From NCBI RefSeq assembly GCF_000622405.1, contig NZ_JASF01000005.1, forward strand, positions 1,798,001 to 1,862,000: a DNA stretch of 64,000 nucleotides, given 5' to 3'. The position numbers were made by a program, and so were the translations under genes. Source of the stretch: Sulfitobacter donghicola DSW-25 = KCTC 12864 = JCM 14565. GTDB taxonomy: Bacteria; Pseudomonadota; Alphaproteobacteria; Rhodobacterales; Rhodobacteraceae. This document shows positions 54,307 through 63,200 of the stretch, piece by piece. Under the pieces are notes generated by a model. That model did not search any database. It was given only the letters and a program-made list of their open reading frames with translations, and was not told where the DNA came from. The stretch's first letter is position 1; every line of letters begins with the position of its first letter.

Positions 54307-54530
54307 GGCCAAACAAAAGCACGACCTTGGGCAAGGCTGCCTGCAAAATTCTTCGCAAACACTTGAAACCCAATGGCGTGTGGTCTAGTCCGCAGGCCTG
54401 TCCCATTACATAGTCGCATTGATTCGAGACGCGAGCGATTTTGTGTTTGGGAAGAGTTGAGGTAAGACCTCAAAGAGTTTATTGAATGCGCTAGTAGACA
54501 CAGGCGCTCAGAATAAGGACGGACGATCAA

Positions 54531-55064
54531 ATGGCAAAACGGTGGTATTCGGTCAGTGTTCTGTCCAACTTCGAGAAAAAGATCTCTGAACAGATCCGCA
54601 CAACGGTTGCAGAGCTGGAAATGGAAGATCAGATCGACGAAGTGCTGGTCCCGACCGAAGAAGTAATCGAAATCCGTCGCGGTAAGAAGGTAACAACCGA
54701 GCGCCGCTTTATGCCGGGTTATGTTCTGGTGCACATGGAAATGTCTGATCGTGGCTACCACCTGATCAACTCCATCAACCGCGTCACAGGTTTCTTGGGG
54801 CCACAGGGCCGCCCAATGCCAATGCGCGACGCCGAAGTAACTGCAATCCTTGGCCGTGTCCAAGAAGGCGAAGAAGCACCACGCACGCTTATCCACTTTG
54901 AAGTGGGCGAGAAAATCAAAGTTGCCGACGGCCCGTTCGAAGATTTCGACGGCATGGTCGAACATGTGGACGACGAGAACCAAAAGCTCAAAGTTATGGT
55001 GTCGATCTTTGGTCGTGAAACACCGGTGGAGCTGGATTTCACTCAGGTGAACAAACAAGTTTAA
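54531..55064 (+). CDS. nusG: Transcription termination/antitermination factor NusG
   Basis: The 177-residue NusG has an NGN domain ([30 protein letters not shown]) and a C-terminal KOW domain ([18 protein letters not shown]). It links RNA polymerase to Rho or to the ribosome. Start ATG 54531 follows AAGGA. The gene ends 28 bp before a strong terminator, so it is not read through into rplK without antitermination. Confidence 0.97.
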   Translation: MAKRWYSVSVLSNFEKKISEQIRTTVAELEMEDQIDEVLVPTEEVIEIRRGKKVTTERRFMPGYVLVHMEMSDRGYHLINSINRVTGFLGPQGRPMPMRDAEVTAILGRVQEGEEAPRTLIHFEVGEKIKVADGPFEDFDGMVEHVDDENQKLKVMVSIFGRETPVELDFTQVNKQV

Positions 55065-55091
55065 TCGGACCTAGTTCCGATAGATCGATTG

Positions 55092-55126
55092 AAAGGCATC
55101 GCAGCGGAAGCTGAGGTGCCTTTTTT
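55092..55126 (+). terminator. Terminator after nusG
   Basis: AAAGGCA pairs with TGCCTTT, enclosing an inner CAGC-GGAA-GCTG hairpin, and six T follow. The structure begins 28 bp after the nusG stop and is oriented for the plus strand. Confidence 0.85.
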
Positions 55127-55296
55127 GATTTGGGGGCGGTAGATTAAGGAGCGGCTGGTTTGAGCCCAGATTGACCGATATTGTGCAACGCCACGAATGT
55201 CGTTTGTCGAAATGCAGTTAAAATCTTCAACAACAATTAATGTTTTGAACGGGGTTTTGGCACAGCCTCAAGGTCAAGTGTGCAGACAACAGGCAT
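55127..55296. other. Non-coding stretch after the nusG terminator
   Basis: No convincing gene. A 26-codon open frame starts at an ATG near 55212 but lacks a ribosome site. This belongs to the 928-bp gap that separates nusG from rplK; the gap otherwise holds the minus-strand small gene at 55332-55445 and the region 55446-55930, in which I see nothing assignable. Confidence 0.5.
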
Positions 55297-55326
55297 AAAA
55301 AAGGCCGTTCCGAAGAACGACCTTTT
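55297..55326 (-). terminator. Rho-independent terminator of the small minus-strand gene
   Basis: In minus-strand RNA, AAAAGGUCGUUC pairs with GAACGGCCUUUU over 12 bp with a C(UUCG)G tetraloop, and six U follow. One position is a U-G pair in this RNA but an A-C mismatch in plus-strand RNA, so the hairpin works best on the minus strand. It starts five bases after the stop of the small gene at 55332-55445. Confidence 0.85.
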
Positions 55327-55331
55327 CAGTC

Positions 55332-55445
55332 TTAAAGCCCGAAGGTCCCTAGAAGCCATCCAAGGAACAGAAGTCCCAAGGAAACCTCAAAACGATACTT
55401 AGTACCGCAGGGTTTCGTGGCTTCGAGGATGAACGATGCACGCAT
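55332..55445 (-). CDS. 37-residue membrane peptide of unknown function
   Basis: A small open frame that annotation tools with usual length limits would miss. The ATG at 55445 has AGGAG six bases upstream (TACGTT spacer). Residues 1-20 are polar with one Cys (MRASFILEATKPCGTKYRFE); residues 21-37 are a hydrophobic, Gly-rich segment (VSLGLLFLGWLLGTFGL) long enough to enter the membrane. The stop is directly followed by a strand-specific terminator with a UUCG loop. Ribosome site, codons and terminator all agree on the minus strand. No family recognised; toxin-like, signalling and stress-peptide roles are all open. Confidence 0.6.
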   Translation of the reverse strand: MRASFILEATKPCGTKYRFEVSLGLLFLGWLLGTFGL

Positions 55446-55930
55446 AACGTACTCCTACATCTCGTGTGTGCGTACCCTTATGGAAGCCACATAGCACACA
55501 TAGACCACTTGCCGACCTTTCCTCTTTTTTGAAGTCAGATGCCGTCGGCGAGCGTGACTTTGTCGGTGCCCAGTTTGGGCGTTGCTGAGTAATTGGTAGT
55601 CTAAGATGTTTTTTCAATACCCAAGCATAGAGTTTAAGAAATTTACTTTCCAAAAAGAATGATTGCTGCGTTGTTTGTAAATGCAACCTCTTGTTGAGCA
55701 GTCTCTTGATAGCCGAAATTCGAGCTTCTCAATTGGAGGTCGGCTTCGTGTCGTGTAACTGACGGCGGACTATTGGCTATGTATCACTGCGAACCAAGAT
55801 ACCATTTGCTCTTATGTGCAAACTGTCCTAGTAGGCGGGTTCTTACGTCACGTGGCATTGCTGCGCGGCGAATCGTTTGTGGGAGGCGAGATGCGCGCGC
55901 GCACCGGACCAGACCACGCTAGAAAATGGG

Positions 55931-55992
55931 CCTCAACGCGTTGAGGTCTTGTAGGGCAGGGGAAACCTTGCCGATGACAAAGGAGAAGGCCA
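55931..55992 (+). promoter_or_regulatory. rplK: rplK leader with two RNA hairpins
   Basis: CCTCAACGCGTTGAGG at 55931-55946 is a perfect 16-nt palindrome. At 55955-55972 GGCAGGG and CCTTGCC form a 7-bp stem (one G-T pair) closed by a GAAA tetraloop, followed by GATGAC and the rplK ribosome site AAAGGAG. It resembles a leader in which L1 could bind its own mRNA, but this is inference. Confidence 0.4.
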
Positions 55993-56418
55993 ATGGCCAA
56001 GAAACTCGTCGGTACGATGAAGTTGCAAGTTAAAGCGGGTCAAGCAAACCCATCCCCACCAGTGGGTCCAGCGCTGGGTCAGCGCGGCATTAACATCATG
56101 GAATTCTGTAAAGCGTTCAACGCAAAAACAGCAGACATGGAGCCAGGTGCGCCTTGCCCAACCGTGATCAGCTACTATCAGGACAAGTCCTTCACGATGG
56201 ACATCAAGACGCCACCAGCGTCCTACTACCTGAAAAAAGCGGCCAAAGTGAACTCTGGCGCGAAAACGCCTTCGCGTGAAACTGTTGGTTCCGTAACCAC
56301 CAAGCAGCTGCGCGAAATTGCAGAAGCCAAAATGGCCGATCTGTCCGCAAACGATGTGGATCAGGCAATGAAAATCATTCTGGGCTCCGCAAAGTCCATG
56401 GGCATCGAGGTTAAGTAA
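55993..56418 (+). CDS. rplK: 50S ribosomal protein L11
   Basis: The 141-residue L11 has an N-terminal domain ([37 protein letters not shown]) and the rRNA-binding C-terminal domain ([20 protein letters not shown]). Part of the GTPase-associated centre and required for RelA activation. It starts after AAAGGAG and sits one base before rplA. Confidence 0.98.
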   Translation: MAKKLVGTMKLQVKAGQANPSPPVGPALGQRGINIMEFCKAFNAKTADMEPGAPCPTVISYYQDKSFTMDIKTPPASYYLKKAAKVNSGAKTPSRETVGSVTTKQLREIAEAKMADLSANDVDQAMKIILGSAKSMGIEVK

Positions 56419-56419
56419 G

Positions 56420-57118
56420 ATGGCTAAACTGGGAAAACGCACAACCGCTGCACGCGAAGCATTCGCAGGCAAAGAAAACGTAACAGTTGAAGAAGCTGTA
56501 GCGCTGATCAAAGGTAACTCGAACACCAAGTTCGACGAAACCATCGACATCGCGATGAACCTCGGCATTGACCCGCGTCACGCAGACCAAATGGTTCGCG
56601 GCGTTGTTGGCCTGCCAAACGGCACAGGCAAAGACGTTCGCGTTGCGGTATTCGCACGTGGCCCGAAAGCTGACGAAGCGACAGCTGCTGGTGCAGACGT
56701 TGTTGGCGCCGAAGACCTGATGGAAATCGTTCAGGGCGGTAAGATCGACTTTGATCGTTGCATCGCGACACCTGACATGATGCCGATCGTTGGTCGTTTG
56801 GGTAAAGTACTTGGCCCACGTAACCTGATGCCAAACCCAAAAGTTGGTACTGTTACAATGGACGTTGAGGCAGCTGTAAAAGCGGCCAAAGGCGGCGAAG
56901 TACAGTTCAAAGCTGAAAAAGGTGGCGTTGTTCACGCAGGCGTTGGCAAAGTATCTTTTGACGAAGCTAAATTGGTTGAAAACATCCGTGCCTTTGTTGG
57001 CGCAGTTGCAAAAGCCAAGCCAGCAGGCGCCAAAGGCGCATACATGACAAAAATCGCGCTGAGCTCTACAATGGGCCCAGGTGTGACTGTTGCAGTGGAT
57101 AACGCTGTTACAGAGTGA
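56420..57118 (+). CDS. rplA: 50S ribosomal protein L1
   Basis: The 232-residue L1 forms the ribosomal stalk near the E site. Recognised by [32 protein letters not shown] and [20 protein letters not shown]. In many bacteria L1 represses rplK-rplA translation by binding the mRNA leader; a leader candidate is given separately. The gene is followed by a strong terminator rather than by rplJ. Confidence 0.98.
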   Translation: MAKLGKRTTAAREAFAGKENVTVEEAVALIKGNSNTKFDETIDIAMNLGIDPRHADQMVRGVVGLPNGTGKDVRVAVFARGPKADEATAAGADVVGAEDLMEIVQGGKIDFDRCIATPDMMPIVGRLGKVLGPRNLMPNPKVGTVTMDVEAAVKAAKGGEVQFKAEKGGVVHAGVGKVSFDEAKLVENIRAFVGAVAKAKPAGAKGAYMTKIALSSTMGPGVTVAVDNAVTE

Positions 57119-57137
57119 TCTGATCAAGATTTCAGTT

Positions 57138-57167
57138 AAAGGGCGTCCCTATTGGGGCGCCCTTTTT
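57138..57167 (+). terminator. Terminator after rplA
   Basis: AAAGGGCGTCCC and GGGGCGCCCTTT form a 12-bp stem (one T-G pair) with loop TATT and a five-T tract. It closes the rplKA unit before the LicD-like gene. Confidence 0.9.
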
Positions 57168-57371
57168 CGTTGGGCGCACCCCTCGTGTTTTTCAGGTTGC
57201 ACGACAAAAGTGGTATAGGCCGGTTCGTTTCGGGCTAAGGGGCTTTGTTTCGTGTCGCCCCTACATCACAGTCTTTCCCCGAATTGGTGAATAATCTTGC
57301 CAAAGCGAGACCTGCGCGCTTAGGCTGCAAGAAAATATATAAAAACAAAATAAAACCTGTGAGGCAGCAGC

Positions 57372-58283
57372 GTGGCGGAAGATATCAAAGACGAAGCAGC
57401 TTTGCGGCTGCGGCGATTGCTCGAAATCCGTGCAATTGGCATAGCGGCTCTTCATGAGGGCGCTCAAGGGCTGGATTGCTGGGAATATTTGACCGAATTG
57501 AAAGGCCTGCGCGTGCGGGGGCACAAACTTGAGTGGCGCGAGGCCAAAGTGGCCCATCTTGTTGCGTTACGGCAGCGTGCAACGCAGGTCGTCGGTAGCA
57601 TGCGCACTCTTAGGGAGTTGTGCGATGAGAAGGGGTTGGAAGACCGCTTTGTCGCCTTTGAGGCTTTGGTCAAAAGCTCGTTGGGCAGTATCCGGCTTAC
57701 CAATCACGCCTTTCGGGAGGATAATTTTGCAGAAATGGCGCATGAGCCCATCTGGGATAGGGTAGGGGATCACCTGAAATCTCTCAAAGAAAATGGCTAT
57801 GAGGCTTTCCTGAATTCGGGGACTCTGCTGGGGGTTGTTCGAGATGAACGCCTGATAGATCATGATGACGATATTGATATCGCCGTTATTTTAAAGGCGA
57901 ATAATCGCCAAGCAGCTGCGGGCGAGTGGTTGGAGCTGCGGCAGCGTTTGAGCGATGAAGGTGTTTTGGATGAAGATGCGATCAATGACCCGAGTATCCT
58001 CAAACTAACGCCGGTCAACGGTGTCCAGATCGATCTGTTTCCGGCGTGGTTTGAAGCTGACAAGTTCTATGTATACCCCCACACGTTGGGCGAGCTTTCG
58101 AAAACGGATGTTCTGCCGCTTAAGGCGTGTTCGATTACGGCCTATCCGATCCCGGCAAATCCGGAAAAAATGCTGGCGCTCAACTATGGGGACGGATGGA
58201 AAACGCCCGACCCCTATTTCAAGTTCCCATGGCACATCGCGACAGAACGATTCAGCTCTTTTCTTGAGGGGGTCCGCGTATGA
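57372..58283 (+). CDS. LicD-like phosphotransferase-family protein
   Basis: A 303-residue protein with a helical N-terminal third and a LicD/nucleotidyltransferase-like core. The active-site pattern NSGTLLGVVRDERLIDHDDDIDIAV is present (Gly-x-Leu-Leu-Gly then DDDID at about residues 163-169), with ILKLTPVNGVQIDLFPAWF and the C-terminal NYGDGWKTPDPYFKFPW also typical. LicD proteins add phosphocholine or other phospho-substituents to surface glycans. The start is GTG at 57372 with GAGG eight bases upstream. It is coupled to the cytidylyltransferase gene by an ATGA overlap, so it may transfer glycerol-phosphate from CDP-glycerol. Confidence 0.82.
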   Translation: MAEDIKDEAALRLRRLLEIRAIGIAALHEGAQGLDCWEYLTELKGLRVRGHKLEWREAKVAHLVALRQRATQVVGSMRTLRELCDEKGLEDRFVAFEALVKSSLGSIRLTNHAFREDNFAEMAHEPIWDRVGDHLKSLKENGYEAFLNSGTLLGVVRDERLIDHDDDIDIAVILKANNRQAAAGEWLELRQRLSDEGVLDEDAINDPSILKLTPVNGVQIDLFPAWFEADKFYVYPHTLGELSKTDVLPLKACSITAYPIPANPEKMLALNYGDGWKTPDPYFKFPWHIATERFSSFLEGVRV

Positions 58284-58702
58284 TGGGGGCAAAAGGAACA
58301 ATCCTGACTTATGGGACTTTTGATTTGTTTCATGTCGGGCATCTTAGGTTGTTGCGGCGTTTGTCGGAGCTAGGGGAGCGGTTGATCGTAGGCTGCTCGA
58401 CGGATGAGTTTAATGCCCGCAAGGGTAAGGTGACCGCGATCACCTATGTTCAGCGTGTCGAAATTCTGGAAGCGTGCCGTTATGTGGATTTGGTCATCCC
58501 AGAGAGCGATTGGGCGCAAAAGCGGGAGGATGTGCGGCGATTTGATGTAGATCTTTTTGCTATGGGTGATGATTGGGCGGGCAAGTTTGATGATTTGCGT
58601 GACCTCTGCGATGTGCTGTATCTTCCTCGCACAGAGCAAATTTCGACGACGGAACTGAAAGCATCGATTCAGGCAATGCACCCCCGAGCGGTCGGCGCGT
58701 GA
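58280..58702 (+). CDS. Glycerol-3-phosphate cytidylyltransferase-like protein
   Basis: A 140-residue member of the cytidylyltransferase superfamily. It carries the CTP-binding motifs YGTFDLFHVGHLRLL (with the HxGH pair at residues 18-21) and RTEQISTTELK, the pair that defines TagD-like enzymes making CDP-glycerol from CTP and glycerol-3-phosphate. It could also be an ethanolamine- or choline-phosphate enzyme. It begins in the stop of the LicD-like gene and ends upstream of a strong terminator. The two genes form one small operon inside the ribosomal cluster. Confidence 0.88.
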   Translation: MMGAKGTILTYGTFDLFHVGHLRLLRRLSELGERLIVGCSTDEFNARKGKVTAITYVQRVEILEACRYVDLVIPESDWAQKREDVRRFDVDLFAMGDDWAGKFDDLRDLCDVLYLPRTEQISTTELKASIQAMHPRAVGA

Positions 58703-58765
58703 CATCTAGGGTCGTTTAGCGGTTGGCAAACCCAAATATTCAGCTTATGTGAACACTTGCATCAT

Positions 58766-58791
58766 AGCGCACGATTCGTCGTGCGCTTTTT
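58766..58791 (+). terminator. Terminator after the LicD/cytidylyltransferase pair
   Basis: AGCGCACGA-TTCG-TCGTGCGCT is a perfect 9-bp stem with a UUCG tetraloop followed by four or more T. It separates the two-gene insertion from rplJ. Confidence 0.93.
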
Positions 58792-58899
58792 GCGCTTCGT
58801 CCGAGATGGCGGGTGAGGTGGTCAAACATCTCATAATTCCTGCCTGAGATGGGGAATGACTTTAGATTTTTCAGGGCTTTGCTCTCGGATGATCTTGGG

Positions 58900-58986
58900 A
58901 AGGACCCGTAAGGACCCGACGTCGGGCATTTGTCCGGCAAAATGAGCCTCGGGGGGTCACCCCTCCGAATAATTTGGAGAGAAACT
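58900..58986 (+). promoter_or_regulatory. rplJ: rplJ mRNA leader (L10-leader-like)
   Basis: The region before rplJ has a direct repeat (AAGGACCCG at 58900 and 58910), a palindrome CCCGACGTCGGG at 58915-58926, and an 8-bp hairpin at 58949-58968 (TCGGGGGG/CCCTCCGA, loop TCAC) ending 18 bases before the GTG start. In E. coli L10 with L7/L12 represses its own mRNA through a leader structure; this is a plausible equivalent but was not matched to a model. Confidence 0.5.
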
Positions 58987-59499
58987 GTGGATAGAGCACA
59001 AAAAGAACAGTTGGTCGACGAACTCGGCCAAATCTTTGAAAGCTCTGGCGTTGTAGTGGTTAGCCACTACGTCGGTTTGACAGTTGCTGAAATGCAGGAC
59101 CTTCGTGCGCGCGCTCGCGACGCGGGTGGGTCTGTGCGTGTTGCCAAAAACAGGCTCGCCAAGATCGCCCTTGAGGGCAAGCCATGCGCAAGCATTGCTG
59201 ACCTTCTGACGGGTATGACCGTTCTGACCTACTCTGAGGATCCTGTGGCTGCGGCCAAGGTTGCTCAGGAATTCTCCAAAGAGAATGACAAGCTTGTCAT
59301 CCTCGGTGGTGCAATGGGTGAGAACGCGTTGGATGCCGCCGGTGTAGAAGCCGTGTCCAAGATGCCTTCGCGCGAGGAGCTTATCTCCTCCATCGCGGGT
59401 ATGCTGGGCGCACCTGCTTCCAACATCGCTGGCGCGATTGGCGCACCTGCAAGCAACATCGCATCTATCTTGTCTTCGATCGAAGACAAGGCTGCGTAA
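58987..59499 (+). CDS. rplJ: 50S ribosomal protein L10
   Basis: The 170-residue L10 (start GTG 58987 with GGAGAG upstream; [13 protein letters not shown]) anchors L7/L12 to the ribosome. Recognised by [19 protein letters not shown] and [13 protein letters not shown]. The C terminus has the Ala-rich repeats [19 protein letters not shown] that form the L7/L12-binding helix. An earlier ATG at 58930 is not supported by a ribosome site. Confidence 0.96.
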   Translation: MDRAQKEQLVDELGQIFESSGVVVVSHYVGLTVAEMQDLRARARDAGGSVRVAKNRLAKIALEGKPCASIADLLTGMTVLTYSEDPVAAAKVAQEFSKENDKLVILGGAMGENALDAAGVEAVSKMPSREELISSIAGMLGAPASNIAGAIGAPASNIASILSSIEDKAA

Positions 59500-59577
59500 G
59501 CGACAATATCGTCAAATCGGCGTGTTAGTTGAAACTACACGTTGGAACACACATATCGTAACGGAAAGAGCTAAAAC

Positions 59578-59949
59578 ATGGCTGATCTGAAAAAACTGGC
59601 AGAAGACATCGTTGGTCTTACACTGCTTGAAGCACAAGAACTGAAAACAATCCTCAAAGACGAGTACGGCATCGAGCCTGCAGCCGGTGGCGCAGTCATG
59701 ATGGCGGGCCCAGCGGACGCCGGTGGCGACGCAGCTGAGAAATCCGAATTCGACGTCGTTCTGAAGAACGCCGGCGCATCCAAAATCAACGTGATCAAAG
59801 AAGTTCGCGGCATCACCGGTCTTGGCTTGAAAGAAGCTAAAGATCTGGTTGAAGCTGGCGGCAAGATCAAAGAAGGCGTCGACAAAGCCGAAGCAGAAGA
59901 CATCAAGGGCAAGCTGGAAGCAGCTGGCGCAGAAGTCGAACTGGCCTAA
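59578..59949 (+). CDS. rplL: 50S ribosomal protein L7/L12
   Basis: The 123-residue stalk protein has the N-terminal dimerisation domain ([19 protein letters not shown]), an Ala/Gly-rich hinge and the factor-binding C-terminal domain ([34 protein letters not shown]). Normally present in four or six copies bound to L10. Ends three bases before a terminator-like structure. Confidence 0.98.
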   Translation: MADLKKLAEDIVGLTLLEAQELKTILKDEYGIEPAAGGAVMMAGPADAGGDAAEKSEFDVVLKNAGASKINVIKEVRGITGLGLKEAKDLVEAGGKIKEGVDKAEAEDIKGKLEAAGAEVELA

Positions 59950-59986
59950 GCCTGTCGGTGGGTTGCACCCACCCTACGGGCTTTTT
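59948..59986 (+). terminator. Attenuator-like terminator after rplL
   Basis: An outer stem AAGCCTGT/ACGGGCTT and an inner stem GGTGGGT/ACCCACC (loop TGC) are stacked with a small internal loop and are followed by five T. The rplL stop codon forms the beginning of the first arm. Partial termination here would set the ratio of rplJL to rpoB transcripts, as is known in E. coli. Confidence 0.75.
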
Positions 59987-60022
59987 GCTGGGTAGGGCGG
60001 TTGTGGATCCACGCTGAACAAT

Positions 60023-60093
60023 GGCTGGACAGGGTTTATTCCTTGTCCAGCCAAACCTGTCTTGAAAGGCGCTTAAACGCAAAAGCGTCTTTC
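60023..60093 (+). promoter_or_regulatory. rpoB: Two long hairpins in the rplL-rpoB leader
   Basis: At 60023-60052 GGCTGGACAGGG and CCTTGTCCAGCC form a 12-bp stem (one G-T pair) with loop TTTATT; at 60064-60093 GAAAGGCGCTT and AAGCGTCTTTC form an 11-bp stem. There is no T-tract. A further short stem GTACG/CGTAC lies near 60120-60135. E. coli has an RNase III processing site in the same gap; the first stem is a candidate equivalent. Confidence 0.5.
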
Positions 60094-60228
60094 TGGAGAG
60101 GTCCAATGGTCGGGAGGGGTACGGTGGGACGTACTCCAGCATAGACCGGACTTAGCCGCTCTTATGGGTGTGCATCGCGGCCCCGGCGATGGCGCATTCG
60201 GCAAGAGACACGAAAGGTGACACGACAC

Positions 60229-63200
60229 ATGGCACAATCCTTCCTTGGCCAGAAGCGTTTACGTAAATATTATGGCAAAATCCGCGAAGTGCTGGACATG
60301 CCGAACCTTATTGAGGTTCAAAAATCTTCTTATGATCTATTCCTGAACTCAGGCGACGCAGAAACCCCCACCGATGGTGATGGTATCCAAGGCGTTTTCC
60401 AGTCGGTTTTTCCGATTAAGGACTTTAACGAAACTTCGATCCTCGAGTACGTAAAGTATGAGCTGGAAAAGCCGAAGTACGACGTTGAGGAATGCCAGCA
60501 GCGCGATATGACTTATTCCGCGCCGCTTAAGGTGACGCTCCGTCTGATCGTTTTTGATATCGATGAAGATACAGGCGCAAAATCGGTTAAGGACATCAAA
60601 GAACAAGACGTGTTCATGGGCGATATGCCATTGATGACCCCTAACGGGACGTTTGTTGTGAACGGTACCGAGCGCGTTATCGTGTCTCAGATGCACCGCT
60701 CACCTGGTGTTTTCTTTGACCACGACAAAGGTAAAACACACTCCTCCGGTAAGCTTTTGTTTGCCTGCCGCATCATCCCATATCGCGGTTCATGGTTGGA
60801 CTTTGAATTCGATGCAAAAGACATCGTGTTCGCACGTATTGACCGTCGCCGTAAGCTTCCTGTCACCACGCTTTTGTATTCCCTTGGTCTCGACCAAGAG
60901 GCGATCATGGATGCGTATTACAACACTGTCACGTATCGTCTGGATGCTGGAAAAGGTTGGATCGCGCCGTTCTTCCCAGAACGCGTTCGCGGCACCCGTC
61001 CTACCTATGACATCGTAGATGCAGCAAGCGGCGAAGTGCTGTTTGAAGCAGGCAAAAAAGTTACGCCGCGCGCGGTCAAGAAATTGATCGACGAAGGTAA
61101 CGTGACCGAATTGCTGCTGCCATACGATCACATTCAGGGCACTTTTGTTGCCAAGGATATCATCAACGAAGAAACTGGCGCGATTTATGTCGAAGCCGGC
61201 GACGAGATGACCTTGGAATACGACAAAGACGGCACGCTCATCGGCGGCACCGCCAAAGAGCTGATTGACGCTGGCATCACCGAGATCCCACTCTTGGACA
61301 TCGACAACGTCAATGTTGGCCCATACATGCGCAACACTATGGCGGCAGATAAAAACATGAACCGCGAAACCGCGCTCATGGATATCTACCGCGTTATGCG
61401 TCCGGGCGAGCCGCCCACAGTCGAAGCGGCAAGCAGCCTGTTCGATACCTTGTTCTTTGACAGCGAACGCTATGACCTTTCCGCGGTTGGCCGTGTGAAA
61501 ATGAACATGCGTCTGGCGCTGGACAAAGAAGACACGCAGCGCACGCTGGACCGCGATGATATCGTATCCTGCATCAAAGCGCTGGTTGACCTGCGCGATG
61601 GCCGCGGTGACATCGACGATATTGACCACCTCGGCAACCGTCGTGTGCGTTCCGTTGGTGAGCTGATGGAAAACCAGTACCGTGTTGGTCTGCTGCGCAT
61701 GGAGCGCGCGATCAAAGAACGTATGTCCTCTGTCGAAATCGACACGGTCATGCCGCAAGATCTGATCAACGCGAAGCCAGCAGCCGCTGCGGTACGTGAA
61801 TTCTTCGGCTCTTCGCAGCTGTCGCAGTTCATGGACCAAACCAACCCGCTGTCCGAAGTGACGCACAAGCGTCGCCTTTCCGCGCTTGGGCCAGGTGGTC
61901 TGACACGTGAGCGTGCTGGTTTTGAAGTACGTGACGTTCACCCAACCCACTACGGCCGTATGTGTCCAATTGAGACACCTGAGGGTCCGAACATTGGTTT
62001 GATCAACTCGCTGGCGACCTTTGCCCGTGTGAACAAATATGGCTTCATCGAAACGCCATACCGCAAGGTAACAGACGGCGTTGTATCTGATGATGTTCAG
62101 TACATGTCCGCGACCGAAGAAATGCGCCACACGGTGGCACAGGCCAACGCGAACCTTGATGAAAACATGAAGTTCGTGAATGAGCTGGTTTCGACGCGTA
62201 AATCAGGTGATTACACATTGTCGCCTTCCTCGAATGTGGATTTGATTGACGTTTCACCAAAGCAGTTGGTTTCGGTTGCTGCCTCCTTGATCCCATTCCT
62301 TGAGAATGACGATGCGAACAGGGCCTTGATGGGCTCGAACATGCAACGTCAGGCTGTTCCTTTGCTGCAGGCCGAAGCGCCTCTGGTTGGTACAGGTATA
62401 GAGGAAGTTGTGGCTCGTGACTCGGGTGCGGCATACATGGCGCGCCGCGCTGGTGTGATCGACCAAGTTGACGCAACACGTATCGTTATCCGCGCGACCG
62501 AAGACCTAGAGCTGGGCGATGCGGGCGTAGACATCTACCGCATGCGTAAATTCCAACGCTCTAACCAGAACACCTGCATCAACCAGCGTCCGCTGGTGAA
62601 AGTAGGCGACAAGGTTACAAAGGGTCAGGTTATTGCGGATGGTCCATCCACAGATATGGGTGAGTTGGCCCTTGGTAAAAACGTGGTTGTCGCGTTTATG
62701 CCTTGGAACGGCTACAACTATGAAGACTCCATCCTGATCTCCGAGCGCGTATCGCGTGACGACGTGTTTACTTCGATCCACATCGAAGAATTCGAAGTCG
62801 CCGCCCGTGATACAAAGCTTGGGCCAGAGGAAATCACACGCGACATTCCAAACGTTGGCGAAGAAGCGCTGCGCAACCTCGACGAGGCGGGCATCGTTTA
62901 CATCGGTGCAGACGTTGAGCCGGGTGACATTCTGGTAGGTAAGATCACACCAAAAGGCGAAAGCCCGATGACGCCAGAAGAAAAGCTTCTGCGCGCTATC
63001 TTTGGTGAGAAAGCCTCTGACGTTCGCGATACATCGCTGCGCGTTAAGCCGGGCGATTTCGGTACGGTTGTTGAGGTTCGCGTCTTTAACCGCCACGGTG
63101 TGGAAAAAGACGAACGTGCGCTTCAGATCGAACGCGAAGAGGTCGAGCGTCTGGCGCGTGACCGCGACGACGAGATGGCGATCCTTGATCGCAACATCTT

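Noticed and set aside
55212..55293. 26-codon plus-strand frame before the minus-strand terminator
   Set aside because: No ribosome site, and the adjoining hairpin is oriented for the other strand.
55399..55686. 95-codon minus-strand frame overlapping the small membrane-peptide gene
   Set aside because: Overlaps the better supported 37-codon gene in another frame, has no good ribosome site and no family-like sequence.
60790..62130. 446-codon antisense frame in rpoB, with another at 62506-63726
   Set aside because: Same effect of biased codons in rpoB; no ribosome site, no domain.
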